Assembly (NCBI RefSeq): GCF_007273535.1
Contig: NZ_RIBP01000004.1
Location: forward strand, 3,696,001-3,760,000
Direction of reading: 5' to 3'
DNA length: 64,000 nucleotides
Source of the DNA: Niallia circulans
GTDB taxonomy: Bacteria > Bacillota > Bacilli > Bacillales > Cytobacillaceae
Position 1 is the first letter of the stretch, and every line of letters begins with the position of its first letter. Positions 8,368 through 16,775 of this stretch are shown piece after piece. The notes beneath the pieces are model-generated. The model was given only the letters and a program-made list of their open reading frames with translations. It did no database searches and was not told the origin of the DNA. Made by a program: the position numbers and the translations under genes.

Positions 8368-8505
8368 TTTTCTGTTGCCGCTTTTTACTTTACCTTTTGT
8401 TAATGGAGCTGTATCATAAAGCTTACTTGCATTCAGGTCACCAAATTCCATCCCGAATTCTACGTTAGCTTCTTCTTGTTTATTATTTTTTGTTTTTTTA
8501 CTCAT
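8365..8505 (-). CDS. Small spore-protein-like protein (46 aa)
   Basis: A 46-residue hydrophilic, lysine-rich frame starts at ATG after AGGGGAGA. It contains VEFGMEFGD, which resembles the FGTEFASE repeat of gamma-type small acid-soluble spore proteins. The ribosome binding site lies inside the 3' end of the preceding small gene, so the two are translationally coupled. The assignment to spore storage proteins is inference from composition and motif; I do not recognise a close named homologue. Confidence 0.55.
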   Translation of the reverse strand: MSKKTKNNKQEEANVEFGMEFGDLNASKLYDTAPLTKGKVKSGNRK

Positions 8506-8507
8506 AA

Positions 8508-8666
8508 TTATCTCCCCTCTCTTCCATGCTTGGAGTTTCGGTTTGCATGCTTCATCGGATCTTCGCCGCGATTAAATTCAGCAGAGAATTCCGTTTCTTG
8601 AGTATTTTTTTTAGGCGTTTTGCTGTATTTTTCGACCGCATTATGTTCAGCCTTTCTTTTTGCCAT
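8508..8666 (-). CDS. Small spore-protein-like protein (52 aa)
   Basis: A 52-residue, very basic frame begins MAKRKAEHNAV and contains TEFSAEFNRGED, similar in pattern to gamma-type SASP repeats and to the neighbouring 46-residue protein. AAAGGAGA precedes its ATG. It ends two bases before the next gene's start, indicating a bicistronic unit. Composition (no Cys or Trp, rich in K, N, E) suits a spore core protein. Function is inferred only. Confidence 0.55.
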   Translation of the reverse strand: MAKRKAEHNAVEKYSKTPKKNTQETEFSAEFNRGEDPMKHANRNSKHGREGR

Positions 8667-8763
8667 ATTGAATCGTCTCCTTTAATGGAATGATACGACC
8701 TTATTTTCTGCAAGTTTAAAGAAGCTATTCGCTAAAAAATGATAGGCAACAAAACCAAAAAAA

Positions 8764-8783
8764 GCCAAGGCAGATGCCTTAGC
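8764..8783 (-). terminator. Terminator overlapping the ktr gene stop
   Basis: GCTAAGGC / GCCTTGGC (minus strand) forms a compact hairpin that includes the stop codon and is followed by seven T residues. Confidence 0.7.
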
Positions 8784-10140
8784 CAATAATGATTCTTTCT
8801 TTAGGATAATGGAAATTATCCTTTTTCTCTTTTCCTCCGATAATATAAATGAAGGATGTTAAGCCAATTCTTCCAATAAACATCAAAATCATAATGACAC
8901 ATTTTCCTACACCTGACAATTCAGGAGTTAAGCCAAGCGACAAACCAGTCGTTCCGAAAGCAGAACATACTTCAAATAAAATCTTGATAAGTGGAGCGTC
9001 CTCCGTAATACATAGAATAACTGTTGCAATGAAGCATAAACAAAAGGCCAAAATGGTTACAACCATCGACTTAATTATGTCTTCTTCATGTATTTCTCTT
9101 TTAAAGATCTTGATATGACGATTGCCGTTTGCATAATGATATATAAACAGCAAGTTAAGGGCAAATGTTGTCGTTCTAATTCCACCGCCAACAGAGCTTG
9201 GTGATGCACCGATAAACATAAGAATACAGAAAATCACTAATGTTCCCATCGTATAATCATTTAAATCCATTGTTGCTAAACCACCGCTCCTCGTTGAAGC
9301 AGAATGGAAAAATGCGTTAAAAAAGATTTGATGCCAGTTCATCCCTATAAAATAATGATTTGACTCAATGATGATGATGCTGACTGTTCCAAATAACAGC
9401 AACAGCCCAAATGTTAAAGAGGTCAGTTTAGTAAATAAGGAAAAACGGAACAGCTTGCCTGGGTTTTTCGGAAATAAGTAGTTTTTCACTTCAATTAGAA
9501 CTGGAAATCCTATTGCCCCAAGCGTAATTAAAATAATATTAACCAGTTGGATAAAATAATCATCTTTATACGGAACAAGCGAGTTTCCACTTAAATCAAA
9601 ACCACCATTTGTCGTCGCACTAATGGAAGCGAAGAGTCCATGGACAAACGCATCCTTCCATGTGGGAAAGTATTGATGTAACTGCAGTGTGAGCACTATG
9701 GCACCAACAAGCTCAATGATTAAAATCAGCTTGATGATTTCCCTGATGAGCTGGACAAGACCAGACAAATGAGATTGATTGTGGTCAAGCATAATGAGCT
9801 GCCGTTCCTTTAAGCCAATTTTTTTGCGGAGCAGCATCCAAAAGAATGTTCCAAGCGTCATAACACCTATTCCTCCAAACTGAAGGACAAACATTAAAAT
9901 AAAGATGCCAATTGTACTGTATGTATCAGATATATTTATAACAGTCAGCCCTGTCACACTTACAGCACTTATCGCTGTAAACAGTGTATCCATAAATGAA
10001 ACATGGACACCTTCTTTGTGAGCAATCGGCAAGCTTAATAATAAAACGGAAGCACTGACCGCCAGTAAATAATAGCCTGTTATTATTTGGGCAGGAGTGA
10101 ATTTATTCAGCATCTCCCTTACCGTTCTTCTCATGTTCAT
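8779..10140 (-). CDS. KtrB/KtrD-type potassium uptake channel subunit
   Basis: This 453-residue membrane protein has the four pore-loop filter motifs of the TrkH/KtrB family: SVTGL, TTNGGFD, STRSGGL and GTTGLSLGL. It has the gate-region glycine-rich segment GASPSSVGGGIRTTT. Ktr channels import K+ (with Na+) and require a cytosolic RCK subunit (KtrA or KtrC), which is not adjacent here; a stand-alone ktrD is normal in B. subtilis. The start at 10140 is supported by GAAGGGA five bases upstream; a longer frame to 10185 lacks a site. Whether it is KtrB or KtrD cannot be settled from the window. Confidence 0.88.
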   Translation of the reverse strand: MNMRRTVREMLNKFTPAQIITGYYLLAVSASVLLLSLPIAHKEGVHVSFMDTLFTAISAVSVTGLTVINISDTYSTIGIFILMFVLQFGGIGVMTLGTFFWMLLRKKIGLKERQLIMLDHNQSHLSGLVQLIREIIKLILIIELVGAIVLTLQLHQYFPTWKDAFVHGLFASISATTNGGFDLSGNSLVPYKDDYFIQLVNIILITLGAIGFPVLIEVKNYLFPKNPGKLFRFSLFTKLTSLTFGLLLLFGTVSIIIIESNHYFIGMNWHQIFFNAFFHSASTRSGGLATMDLNDYTMGTLVIFCILMFIGASPSSVGGGIRTTTFALNLLFIYHYANGNRHIKIFKREIHEEDIIKSMVVTILAFCLCFIATVILCITEDAPLIKILFEVCSAFGTTGLSLGLTPELSGVGKCVIMILMFIGRIGLTSFIYIIGGKEKKDNFHYPKERIIIG

Positions 10141-10366
10141 ACAAATCCCTTCTATTGCAAGCACAACTATAATAAAAAGAAACAAAAGCGGATTCCTATT
10201 ATCTCCCCTTTACACAAACTTTACCACTTATGAAACACGAGAAAACCCCACATATTATTAGTACAGAAATTAATATTGCTAAACATACCTATTATCAAAA
10301 TAATAGCTTCTTGTTGCTAACGATATTTATGTTCTGTACTTTATTATTCAAGGAGGCCTATATATC

Positions 10367-10561
10367 ATGTCTAGTTCAAATAAATTATTAGTTCCTGGAA
10401 TTGAACAATATTTAGATAGCATTAAATATGAAATCGCCCAAGAATTTGGTGTTAATCTAGGTTCAGATACTGTTGCTAGAGCAAACGGAAGTGTCGGTGG
10501 AGAAATTACAAAACGCCTTGTTCAACAAGCTCAAGCAGAGCTATCCGGTAAAACTCAATAA
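10367..10561 (+). CDS. Alpha/beta-type small acid-soluble spore protein
   Basis: This 64-residue protein contains the SASP landmarks: [10 protein letters not shown], with the Glu of the GPR protease cleavage region, then [14 protein letters not shown]. These proteins coat spore DNA, force an A-like conformation, protect against UV, and are degraded by GPR on germination. AAGGAGG lies upstream of the ATG. The gene is isolated, typical for ssp genes that have individual sigma-G promoters; I could not fix the promoter with confidence. Confidence 0.93.
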   Translation: MSSSNKLLVPGIEQYLDSIKYEIAQEFGVNLGSDTVARANGSVGGEITKRLVQQAQAELSGKTQ

Positions 10562-10603
10562 TAACTATACCTTAAATTCACAGATGCACAAAGGAAAAAT
10601 ATA

Positions 10604-10669
10604 AAAAAGGAAATAATGTTTGCTCTCTTTGCAAAAGCAAAGAATTGGCGCAAGCATTATTTCCTTTTT
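10604..10669. terminator. Bidirectional terminator between SASP and TerC genes
   Basis: Arms AAAAAGGAAATAATG / CATTATTTCCTTTTT flank a long loop that itself contains a TTTGC / GCAAA stem; A- and T-tracts on both sides serve both convergent genes. Confidence 0.7.
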
Positions 10670-10674
10670 ATCAT

Positions 10675-11442
10675 TTAGCTTTCTTCTGCTGTTTCTTGCA
10701 CTTTTTTGCCTGAAAGGAAATAGCCGCCCACAGCAATGATTAACAATACACCCCAGAAAATAAACTTCCAAACCTTTGATTCTGGAAAATGCTCATCAAG
10801 CACAGCAACCTCTGGATGTGCCAGAGTAAATACTGCCAATTTCACCCCAACCCAGCCGACAATCATGAAAGCAGCTGTCTCCAAGGATGGTCTTGTATGA
10901 AGAAGTTTAACAAACCAGTTTGCAGCAAATCGCATAATAATTAAACCGATAATACCGCCAAGAAGCATAACCGTAAACTGTCCGCCGTCAATTCCGCCAA
11001 CATCGAACCAGCCTGTTGGTGTTAGCGTTATTGCCAATGCAACAGCTGCAAGCATAGAATCAATTGCAAATGCAATATCAGCAAGCTCTACTTTTAATAC
11101 TGTCATCCAAAAACCAGACTTTTTCTTTTCTTTCTCTTTCTCTTTCTTATTCTTGTGGCCAAACTTCCCATATAAATTATGGAAGCAAATATACAATAAG
11201 TAGACTGCACCAAGAGCTTGAACCTGCCAAACGTCAACCAGAATAGAAATCATGAATAATGTTGCGAAACGGAAAACAAATGCACCAAATAAACCATAGA
11301 ATAAGGCTTTTTTCTGTTGCTCTGGAGGTAAGTGCTTAACCATAACGGCCATTACGACCGCATTGTCAGCTGCCAAAATCCCTTCCAATCCAACTAAAAT
11401 CAGGAGCACCCAACCATACTCTAAAAGTAATGCAAAATCCAT
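10675..11442 (-). CDS. TerC-family membrane protein, probable Mn2+ exporter (YkoY/YceF-like)
   Basis: This 255-residue protein has about seven membrane segments and the TerC signatures GLEGILAADNAVVMAVM (around residues 18-35) and ELADIAFAIDSMLAAVA, whose acidic residues are thought to coordinate the metal. A lysine/glutamate-rich cytoplasmic loop (about 100-112) lies between the halves. The ATG at 11442 has AGGAGGAG six bases upstream. Bacillus homologues YkoY and YceF efflux Mn2+ and help load secreted metalloenzymes. The upstream yybP-ykoY-type Mn2+ riboswitch strongly supports manganese as substrate. Confidence 0.88.
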   Translation of the reverse strand: MDFALLLEYGWVLLILVGLEGILAADNAVVMAVMVKHLPPEQQKKALFYGLFGAFVFRFATLFMISILVDVWQVQALGAVYLLYICFHNLYGKFGHKNKKEKEKEKKKSGFWMTVLKVELADIAFAIDSMLAAVALAITLTPTGWFDVGGIDGGQFTVMLLGGIIGLIIMRFAANWFVKLLHTRPSLETAAFMIVGWVGVKLAVFTLAHPEVAVLDEHFPESKVWKFIFWGVLLIIAVGGYFLSGKKVQETAEES

Positions 11443-11542
11443 CTTTTCTCCTCCTATCATTTTATTCTTGTATACCCACTGGATTCCCCCTATTAACAGG
11501 TTTAGCTGTGCTTTCTGTTTTTATGTACAAAAAAGCGCAAAA

Positions 11543-11571
11543 AAGACCTTTGCCAAATAGGCAAAGGTCTT
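11543..11571 (-). terminator. Riboswitch-controlled terminator upstream of the terC gene
   Basis: Perfect 12-base arms AAGACCTTTGCC / GGCAAAGGTCTT lie between the aptamer and the gene and are followed on the minus strand by TTTTTTGCGC. This is a classic intrinsic terminator in a leader. Confidence 0.85.
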
Positions 11572-11585
11572 GCAAAGCACTTTTT

Positions 11586-11675
11586 ATGGTGCCAACAAAG
11601 CCGATGGTACTAAGACCATGAATTGACGACTTTGTTTTAGGTATAAACCTAAAAGCTACTCCCCTTTGAGTAGAT
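11586..11675 (-). ncRNA. yybP-ykoY family manganese riboswitch
   Basis: Read on the minus strand, the leader starts with CAAAGGGGAGTAGC. It continues with AAGTCGTCAATTC and ends with GTACCATCGGCTTTGTTGGC, the conserved blocks of the yybP-ykoY aptamer. This class binds Mn2+ and turns on exporter genes. An intrinsic terminator follows about 15 bases later, and the downstream gene is a TerC-family protein, the classic partner. Confidence 0.88.
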
Positions 11676-11694
11676 ATACAATTAATATAAGACT

Positions 11695-11723
11695 ATTATA
11701 TACGAAAGATTCTGTCTTTGCAA
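11695..11723 (-). promoter_or_regulatory. Sigma-A promoter of the Mn riboswitch transcript
   Basis: Minus strand -35 TTGCAA, 17-base spacer, -10 TATAAT, ending about 20 bases upstream of the aptamer. Confidence 0.75.
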
Positions 11724-11786
11724 TCAAAAACCGAAAAAAAATAAACAAGACCTGACTATATTTAATCTCAAAGTTAGTATCGTTGT

Positions 11787-12269
11787 TTATTCTTTATTCG
11801 GATTGAACTGTGCCTTAAAAAACAATATAGCGTACTTGACTAAAAAACCACTTATGATTCCAGGAATCAAAAAGATCATTGGCGTAAATATAGGACCTGG
11901 AAAGATGCCGAATATTTCAAACCGCGTTGAATACATGACTCCTACTGTTACAAAATAAGCACAAAAAACAAAGGGCAAAAATGCATATTCCTTGTGCTCC
12001 TTTAAAGTTGACTTGTATGCATCCCACATTGCAAATAAATATAAACAGGGATAAAACATAATCCACTGAAAATCAAGGGCATCTATGGAGGCTTGCATAT
12101 TGCCTAAAAAGCTTTGCATGATTGCTAAATTAAAATTACTTTGCACATTAATGATGAATTCCAGCACTACCAAAAGAGTACCTTTCCAATACTGTTTCAT
12201 CAATAACTGGCTGAAGCCAGGAAGTGCAATGCTCCACATTATCGCCTCTAATTTACTTAGGTCCCTCAT
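11787..12269 (-). CDS. Integral membrane protein of unknown function
   Basis: I do not recognise this 160-residue protein. It has four to five hydrophobic segments (about 8-25, 30-60, 68-85, 95-110 and 122-150) and begins MRDLSKLEAIMWSIALPGFSQLL. The GFSQ(L)..Y..G motif followed by a hydrophobic stretch resembles short membrane proteins of Bacilli with a TM2-like N-terminus. GGTGAT lies seven bases before the ATG. It is transcribed alone, with the Mn2+ leader promoter downstream on the same strand. Confidence 0.7.
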   Translation of the reverse strand: MRDLSKLEAIMWSIALPGFSQLLMKQYWKGTLLVVLEFIINVQSNFNLAIMQSFLGNMQASIDALDFQWIMFYPCLYLFAMWDAYKSTLKEHKEYAFLPFVFCAYFVTVGVMYSTRFEIFGIFPGPIFTPMIFLIPGIISGFLVKYAILFFKAQFNPNKE

Positions 12270-12416
12270 CGGATATCACCATCTAATTCTTATATACCTT
12301 TTCATTTTTTCATTTTTAGCTAAACTTTGTTTTTTTATTCAGTATCTGTTCATGTTAGCAAAAAGAATTTAAAGGATGGGTAAAATCCGACAGTGAAAAA
12401 AAGATAGATGATAAAA

Positions 12417-12440
12417 AAAAGAGCCATTTCTGGCTCTTTT
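12417..12440 (-). terminator. Terminator of the aap operon
   Basis: AAAAGAGCCA / TGGCTCTTTT stem directly after the ATPase stop, with a T-rich minus-strand tail. Confidence 0.8.
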
Positions 12441-13219
12441 TACAGAATCTGTGATAAAAATAATTTTGTTCGTTCATGCTTTGGATTATCAAAAATTTCT
12501 TCAGGCTTACCCATCTCCACGATTTCTCCTTTATCAAACAAGATGATTCTGTCTGCTACTTGACGTGCAAAGCCCATCTCATGTGTGACGACAAGCATTG
12601 TCATACCAGAGTCAGCAAGAGTTTTCATTACATCTAAAACCTCTTTCACCATTTCTGGATCAAGTGCTGAGGTTGGCTCATCAAAAAGCATAATTTTCGG
12701 CTGCATCGCCAATGCTCTTGCAATTGCCACACGCTGCTGCTGTCCGCCAGACAGTTGACCTGGATACTTATTTGCTTGCTCTGGAATTCCGACTCTCTCA
12801 AGCAGCTCCATCGCAATTTGCTCTGCCTTTTTCTTTTTCCATTTCCTTACCCAAATTGGCGCAAGTGAGATATTCTTTAGTATCGTCATATGTGGAAACA
12901 AGTTAAAAGATTGAAAAACCATACCTGTTTCTTTCCTTATTTCTTCAATATTTCTTAAATCATCTGTCAGAGCAATGTTATCGACAATGATAGAACCTTT
13001 TTGAAACTCCTCTAACGCATTAATCGTCCGGATAAATGTTGATTTTCCAGATCCTGAAGGACCAAGTACAACGATAACCTCGCCTTGCTTAACCTGCAGG
13101 TCGACATCCTTTAAAACGTGATGATCGCCATACCATTTGTTTAAGCCTTTTACTTCAATAATATCCTCTCTTTGCTCTAGTGGCGTTGCTAGCTTTTCTA
13201 CCGAAAATACACTCTCCAT
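12440..13219 (-). CDS. aapP: Amino-acid ABC transporter ATP-binding protein (AapP-like)
   Basis: This 259-residue ABC ATPase of the polar amino-acid family has Walker A GPSGSGKS (53-60), Q-loop FQSFNLFPH, signature LSGGQQQR (156-163), Walker [13 protein letters not shown] (Asp180, Glu181) and H-loop VVTHEMGF. It is the last gene of the four-gene unit aapJ-aapQ-aapM-aapP and energises the AapQ/AapM channel. An N-terminal extension of about 20 residues precedes the conserved domain. AGGAGGATAAAAG precedes the ATG. Assignment to the AapJQMP/BztABCD general L-amino-acid type rests on the two long permeases upstream. Confidence 0.88.
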   Translation of the reverse strand: MESVFSVEKLATPLEQREDIIEVKGLNKWYGDHHVLKDVDLQVKQGEVIVVLGPSGSGKSTFIRTINALEEFQKGSIIVDNIALTDDLRNIEEIRKETGMVFQSFNLFPHMTILKNISLAPIWVRKWKKKKAEQIAMELLERVGIPEQANKYPGQLSGGQQQRVAIARALAMQPKIMLFDEPTSALDPEMVKEVLDVMKTLADSGMTMLVVTHEMGFARQVADRIILFDKGEIVEMGKPEEIFDNPKHERTKLFLSQIL

Positions 13220-13235
13220 CTTTTATCCTCCTTTA

Positions 13236-14438
13236 TTAGCGGTTGCCCGTATTTAATGATTTCTCCAATGCTTTGCTGACATGTGACATTAAATAGCAAA
13301 ATATAAAATACATTAAAGCAATAAACACATATAGCTCCATATACTTTCCTAAATACTCTGGATTTGCTGCAACCTTTTTGGCCATTCCAAGAAAGTCTGC
13401 TAATCCAATCACTGCAACTAGTGATGTATCCTTAAAGATAGCGATAAATTGGCCTACCATTGCTGGTATGACTGCTTTTAATGCTTGTGGCAAAATAACA
13501 AATATCATCAGTTTGAAGTTATTTAATCCTAGTGCCTGTGCTGCTTCAAATTGGCCTCTTGGGATGGATTGAAGCCCGCCCCTAATGTTTTCCGCTAAGT
13601 ATGCAGCACTAAACAGCGTGAACGCAATCATGGCCCTAAGAATATTATCAATTTGGATTTCTCCGCCAATAAACATCGGCAGAAGCAATTGTCCTATAAA
13701 TAAAATCATAATTAATGGCATACCGCGAATAATCTCAATATAAACAATGCATGTATATTTAATGACAGGAAGCTTGCTTCTTCGGCCAACAGCAAGCAGA
13801 AGTCCGATTGGGAATGAGCAAATAATTGCAACAGACGCTATGACAAGCGTCAGTAAAAACCCGCCCCAGACATTTGTGCTTACTGGTTCAAGAATGCCAA
13901 AACCATTAATAATTCCAACTGAAATGGGAATAACTAAAATCCATAGAACTAAAACTGGTATCTTTAAAACAGTAAGCTTTCTGCCAATTGCATAAAACAA
14001 ATAAATAGAAGCAATGCTTACACCTAAATAAATCTTTGTCATGGATTCCGTGTATGGTACAACAGCAAAAATCAACATGATGACAGACAAGGCTATCGCA
14101 ACATGGCCGATAACATTCCTCCACAATCCCCATGTCGCACCAAATAAAACAGATACTAAAATGACAGCGACCCACAACCTCCAAATTTCCTCTATCGGGA
14201 ATTGACCAACCATTAACAGCCGCAAATTAGCTGTTACAACACTCCAATCACTGGCAGCTAAAAATGTCGTAACTTTAGCGATCATATATCCAGTAAACAT
14301 GGCAGCAACAATCGTTAGTATTGCATTTTTCCAATCCTTAAAAAGATTGTTTTTCAGCCATAGCTGTAATTTCACCAGCCTGCTGAGGGAATTAGTCTTT
14401 ACTAAATTTCCACTGTTGCCAAGCCTAACATTATCCAA
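13236..14438 (-). CDS. aapM: Amino-acid ABC transporter permease (AapM-like)
   Basis: This 400-residue permease is much longer than ordinary GlnP-type subunits (about 220). That is characteristic of AapM/BztC, where extra N-terminal membrane helices precede the HisM-type domain. The conserved ABC permease region lies in the C-terminal third: EIIRGMPLIMILF, the EAA loop ENIRGGLQSIPRGQFEAAQALG, then LPQALKAVIPAMVGQF. It forms a heterodimeric channel with AapQ and ends 16 bases before the aapP start. Substrates are probably several L-amino acids (family knowledge), with glutamate/aspartate types likely. Confidence 0.88.
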   Translation of the reverse strand: MDNVRLGNSGNLVKTNSLSRLVKLQLWLKNNLFKDWKNAILTIVAAMFTGYMIAKVTTFLAASDWSVVTANLRLLMVGQFPIEEIWRLWVAVILVSVLFGATWGLWRNVIGHVAIALSVIMLIFAVVPYTESMTKIYLGVSIASIYLFYAIGRKLTVLKIPVLVLWILVIPISVGIINGFGILEPVSTNVWGGFLLTLVIASVAIICSFPIGLLLAVGRRSKLPVIKYTCIVYIEIIRGMPLIMILFIGQLLLPMFIGGEIQIDNILRAMIAFTLFSAAYLAENIRGGLQSIPRGQFEAAQALGLNNFKLMIFVILPQALKAVIPAMVGQFIAIFKDTSLVAVIGLADFLGMAKKVAANPEYLGKYMELYVFIALMYFIFCYLMSHVSKALEKSLNTGNR

Positions 14439-14447
14439 TCTGCCTCA

Positions 14448-15617
14448 CTACCTTTCAACCAACTGGAATTTTTTATTAAAGAAATTCATGAACAGTGATG
14501 TACCTAAGCTAAACAGTAAATACACAGCAATCATGATAAGAATAGTTTCAAAAGTATGTCCTGTCTGGTTAATAATCGTATTGCCGATTCCAACTATATC
14601 CTGATAGGCTACAGCCATAGCTAAACTCGAGTTCTTGATTAAGTTTAAGTACTGGCTCGTTAGCGGTGGAATAATGATGCGGATAGCCTGCGGAAAGATG
14701 ATAAGTCTTAAAGCTGTTGGACTTTTAAAGCCAAGCGCTTGCGCTGCCTCTGTCTGTCCCTTTGGCACACCAAGGATACCTGCGCGAACAATCTCTGCGA
14801 TATATGTTGAAGTATAGATAGACAATGCCACTAGCATCGACAAGAAACCAATTGATAAGGAGGTTCCGCCCACAAATGCATTGCCATTGAACTCTGGTAC
14901 AGATATACCAAATGGCCCATTGCCGAAAATGAAATAAAAGAGAATAAAGCCAAGCGCGAATACTGCAATGCTAGACAAAAGCGGATACGTGTGTTTGCCT
15001 GCATTAATAGCTATGGAGGTTAACTTTTTGAAAAGAATTATGGCGATAACGGCTAATACAACCATAACTGCTATCCATGTTATTGAATTGTCATGCACTG
15101 TAAACCAAGGAATAGCTGCACCTCTGTTCGAAAAATAGAAAGAGCCGATTGATGCTGCATCCTCAATCTTGGGCATTGGCAGGAAAACTGCGAAGTTCCA
15201 AATGAATATTTGTACCAATAGTGGTGTATTACGGAATACCTCTACATATACTGTAGCCAATTTACGAATAAGCCAGTTCGAGGACAAGCGTGCAATCCCC
15301 ATCACAACTCCAAGTACGGATGCGATAATGATACCGAAAAACGCTACTTTAAGTGTATTTAATAACCCCACGACAATTGCTCTTTTATAAGGATCATCAG
15401 GTGTATAGGAAATCAGCGATTCTGCGATTGGGAAGGATGCCTTTAAATTCAAATAATCTAACCCTATTTTCAAACCAATTTGATCTAACCCTGTCTGAAC
15501 ATTACGGACCATTACGGAAATCACAAAGCCGACTAGGATAATAAACAGAACTTGAATAAATATCGGCAACATCTTTTTATTCCGCCATAGAGGCGTTACT
15601 GCTTTTTTATTCTCCAT
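14448..15617 (-). CDS. aapQ: Amino-acid ABC transporter permease (AapQ-like)
   Basis: This 389-residue polytopic protein has a long insert between membrane segments, typical of AapQ/BztB. The N-terminal part has EVFRNTPLLVQIFIWNF, and the C-terminal EAA loop reads AEIVRAGILGVPKGQTEAAQALG, then FPQAIRIIIPPLTSQYLNLIKNSS. It is the second gene of the operon, separated from aapJ by 84 bases holding a hairpin, and from aapM by nine bases. The ATG follows AGGGAGGC. Confidence 0.88.
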   Translation of the reverse strand: MENKKAVTPLWRNKKMLPIFIQVLFIILVGFVISVMVRNVQTGLDQIGLKIGLDYLNLKASFPIAESLISYTPDDPYKRAIVVGLLNTLKVAFFGIIIASVLGVVMGIARLSSNWLIRKLATVYVEVFRNTPLLVQIFIWNFAVFLPMPKIEDAASIGSFYFSNRGAAIPWFTVHDNSITWIAVMVVLAVIAIILFKKLTSIAINAGKHTYPLLSSIAVFALGFILFYFIFGNGPFGISVPEFNGNAFVGGTSLSIGFLSMLVALSIYTSTYIAEIVRAGILGVPKGQTEAAQALGFKSPTALRLIIFPQAIRIIIPPLTSQYLNLIKNSSLAMAVAYQDIVGIGNTIINQTGHTFETILIMIAVYLLFSLGTSLFMNFFNKKFQLVER

Positions 15618-15648
15618 CTTGTATGCCTCCCTTAGCTAAAAGAATAGA

Positions 15649-15674
15649 CCTGCTAGAAAAGCACTATTAGCAGG
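15649..15674 (-). terminator. Attenuating hairpin between aapJ and aapQ
   Basis: CCTGCTA / TAGCAGG with a 12-base loop, followed on the minus strand by TCTATTCTTTT, lies between the binding-protein gene and the permease gene. Partial termination here would raise AapJ relative to the membrane subunits. Confidence 0.55.
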
Positions 15675-15701
15675 CCTTCTTTAAATGGTATAAAATTTTT
15701 T

Positions 15702-16775
15702 TTAACGGAATGGTATGGAGTATTGTAATCCGCCATCACTGTATAATGCGTTTTGCCCTCTTTCAAGCTTAAATACAGTAGTTGGTCCAAGGTTTCTGTC
15801 ATAAATTTCTCCATAGTTACCAACTTGCTTGATTACTTGATAAGCAAAATCATTAGGTATGCCAAGCTGTTCTCCTAAATTGTTGCCGCCAACACCAAGT
15901 AAGCGTTGAATTTCAGGATTATCACTTTCCAAAAATTCATCTACATTTGCAGATGTAATGCCAAACTCTTCTGCTTGGATAGTTGCATACACAATCCAGC
16001 TAACAGCATCCTTCCATTTTTCATCATTATCAAGCACTGCTGGTGCTAATGGTTCTTTAGAAAGTGTCGCATCAAGAATGACATGTGCTTCTGGATCTTG
16101 TAGCATCGATTGGCGTGATACTAAACCAGATTTATCTGTTGTCCATGCATCAATAGAGCCAGACTCGTATGCCGCGATAACTGCATCTGCATTATCAAAA
16201 GTTTGCGGTGTATAGCTTACACCAGCCGCTTTCATTTGATCGGCAAGATTTAATTCTGTTGTTGTTCCTGTTTCCACTCCAATTGTTTTTCCCTCTAAGT
16301 CTTCTAATGTTGTAATTCCACTGTCTTTTGGCACCATAATTCCCTGTCCATCATAGAATGTGACCGGAGCAAAGCTTAAACCAACCTCAGCATCTCTGTT
16401 TGTCGTCCAAGTCGTATTGCGAATAAGAACATCCACTTCTTTAGATTGAACTGCTGTAAAACGGTCTGTTGCAGACAGCGGGCGGAATTCTATCTTATTT
16501 GCATCACCTAACACACCAGCTGCAATCGCTCTAGCAAAGTCAACATCAAACCCAGTGTTCTTTCCATCAGAAACTATGTAGCCAAATCCAGGAAGTGCAT
16601 CATTAACCCCAGCCTTCAAAGTTCCTCTCTTAATTATTGTTTCTAGCATACTAGTCGATTTTGAACTGTCTTCTCCACTGCTGGTATTTGACTCCTCTGA
16701 ATTACCAGAGCAGCCTGCCAATGCCAATACAATTACTAATAGCATGCTAAAAAGTAGTGATAAATTCTTTTTCAT
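15702..16775 (-). CDS. aapJ: Amino-acid ABC transporter substrate-binding lipoprotein (AapJ-like)
   Basis: This 357-residue lipoprotein has a signal peptide and lipobox LAGC (Cys22), a Ser/Glu-rich linker, then a family-3 solute-binding fold. It includes RGTLKAGVND at the domain start, GFDVDFARAIAAGVLG, and ETGTTTELNLADQ. The length (about 340 mature) and the C-terminal GPTTVF, GGLQYSIPFR match AapJ/BztA rather than the 250-residue GlnH type. It captures amino acids outside the membrane for AapQMP. The ATG follows AGGGGGAAACAG. The leader is about 165 nt and contains the palindrome TGACAATCATGTCA at 16891-16904. Confidence 0.88.
   Translation of the reverse strand: MKKNLSLLFSMLLVIVLALAGCSGNSEESNTSSGEDSSKSTSMLETIIKRGTLKAGVNDALPGFGYIVSDGKNTGFDVDFARAIAAGVLGDANKIEFRPLSATDRFTAVQSKEVDVLIRNTTWTTNRDAEVGLSFAPVTFYDGQGIMVPKDSGITTLEDLEGKTIGVETGTTTELNLADQMKAAGVSYTPQTFDNADAVIAAYESGSIDAWTTDKSGLVSRQSMLQDPEAHVILDATLSKEPLAPAVLDNDEKWKDAVSWIVYATIQAEEFGITSANVDEFLESDNPEIQRLLGVGGNNLGEQLGIPNDFAYQVIKQVGNYGEIYDRNLGPTTVFKLERGQNALYSDGGLQYSIPFR

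Noticed and set aside
8365..8666. Toxin-antitoxin pair
   Set aside because: Although two small overlapping genes are present, neither protein resembles a toxin (no hydrophobic segment or nuclease motif), and both share a spore-protein-like motif.
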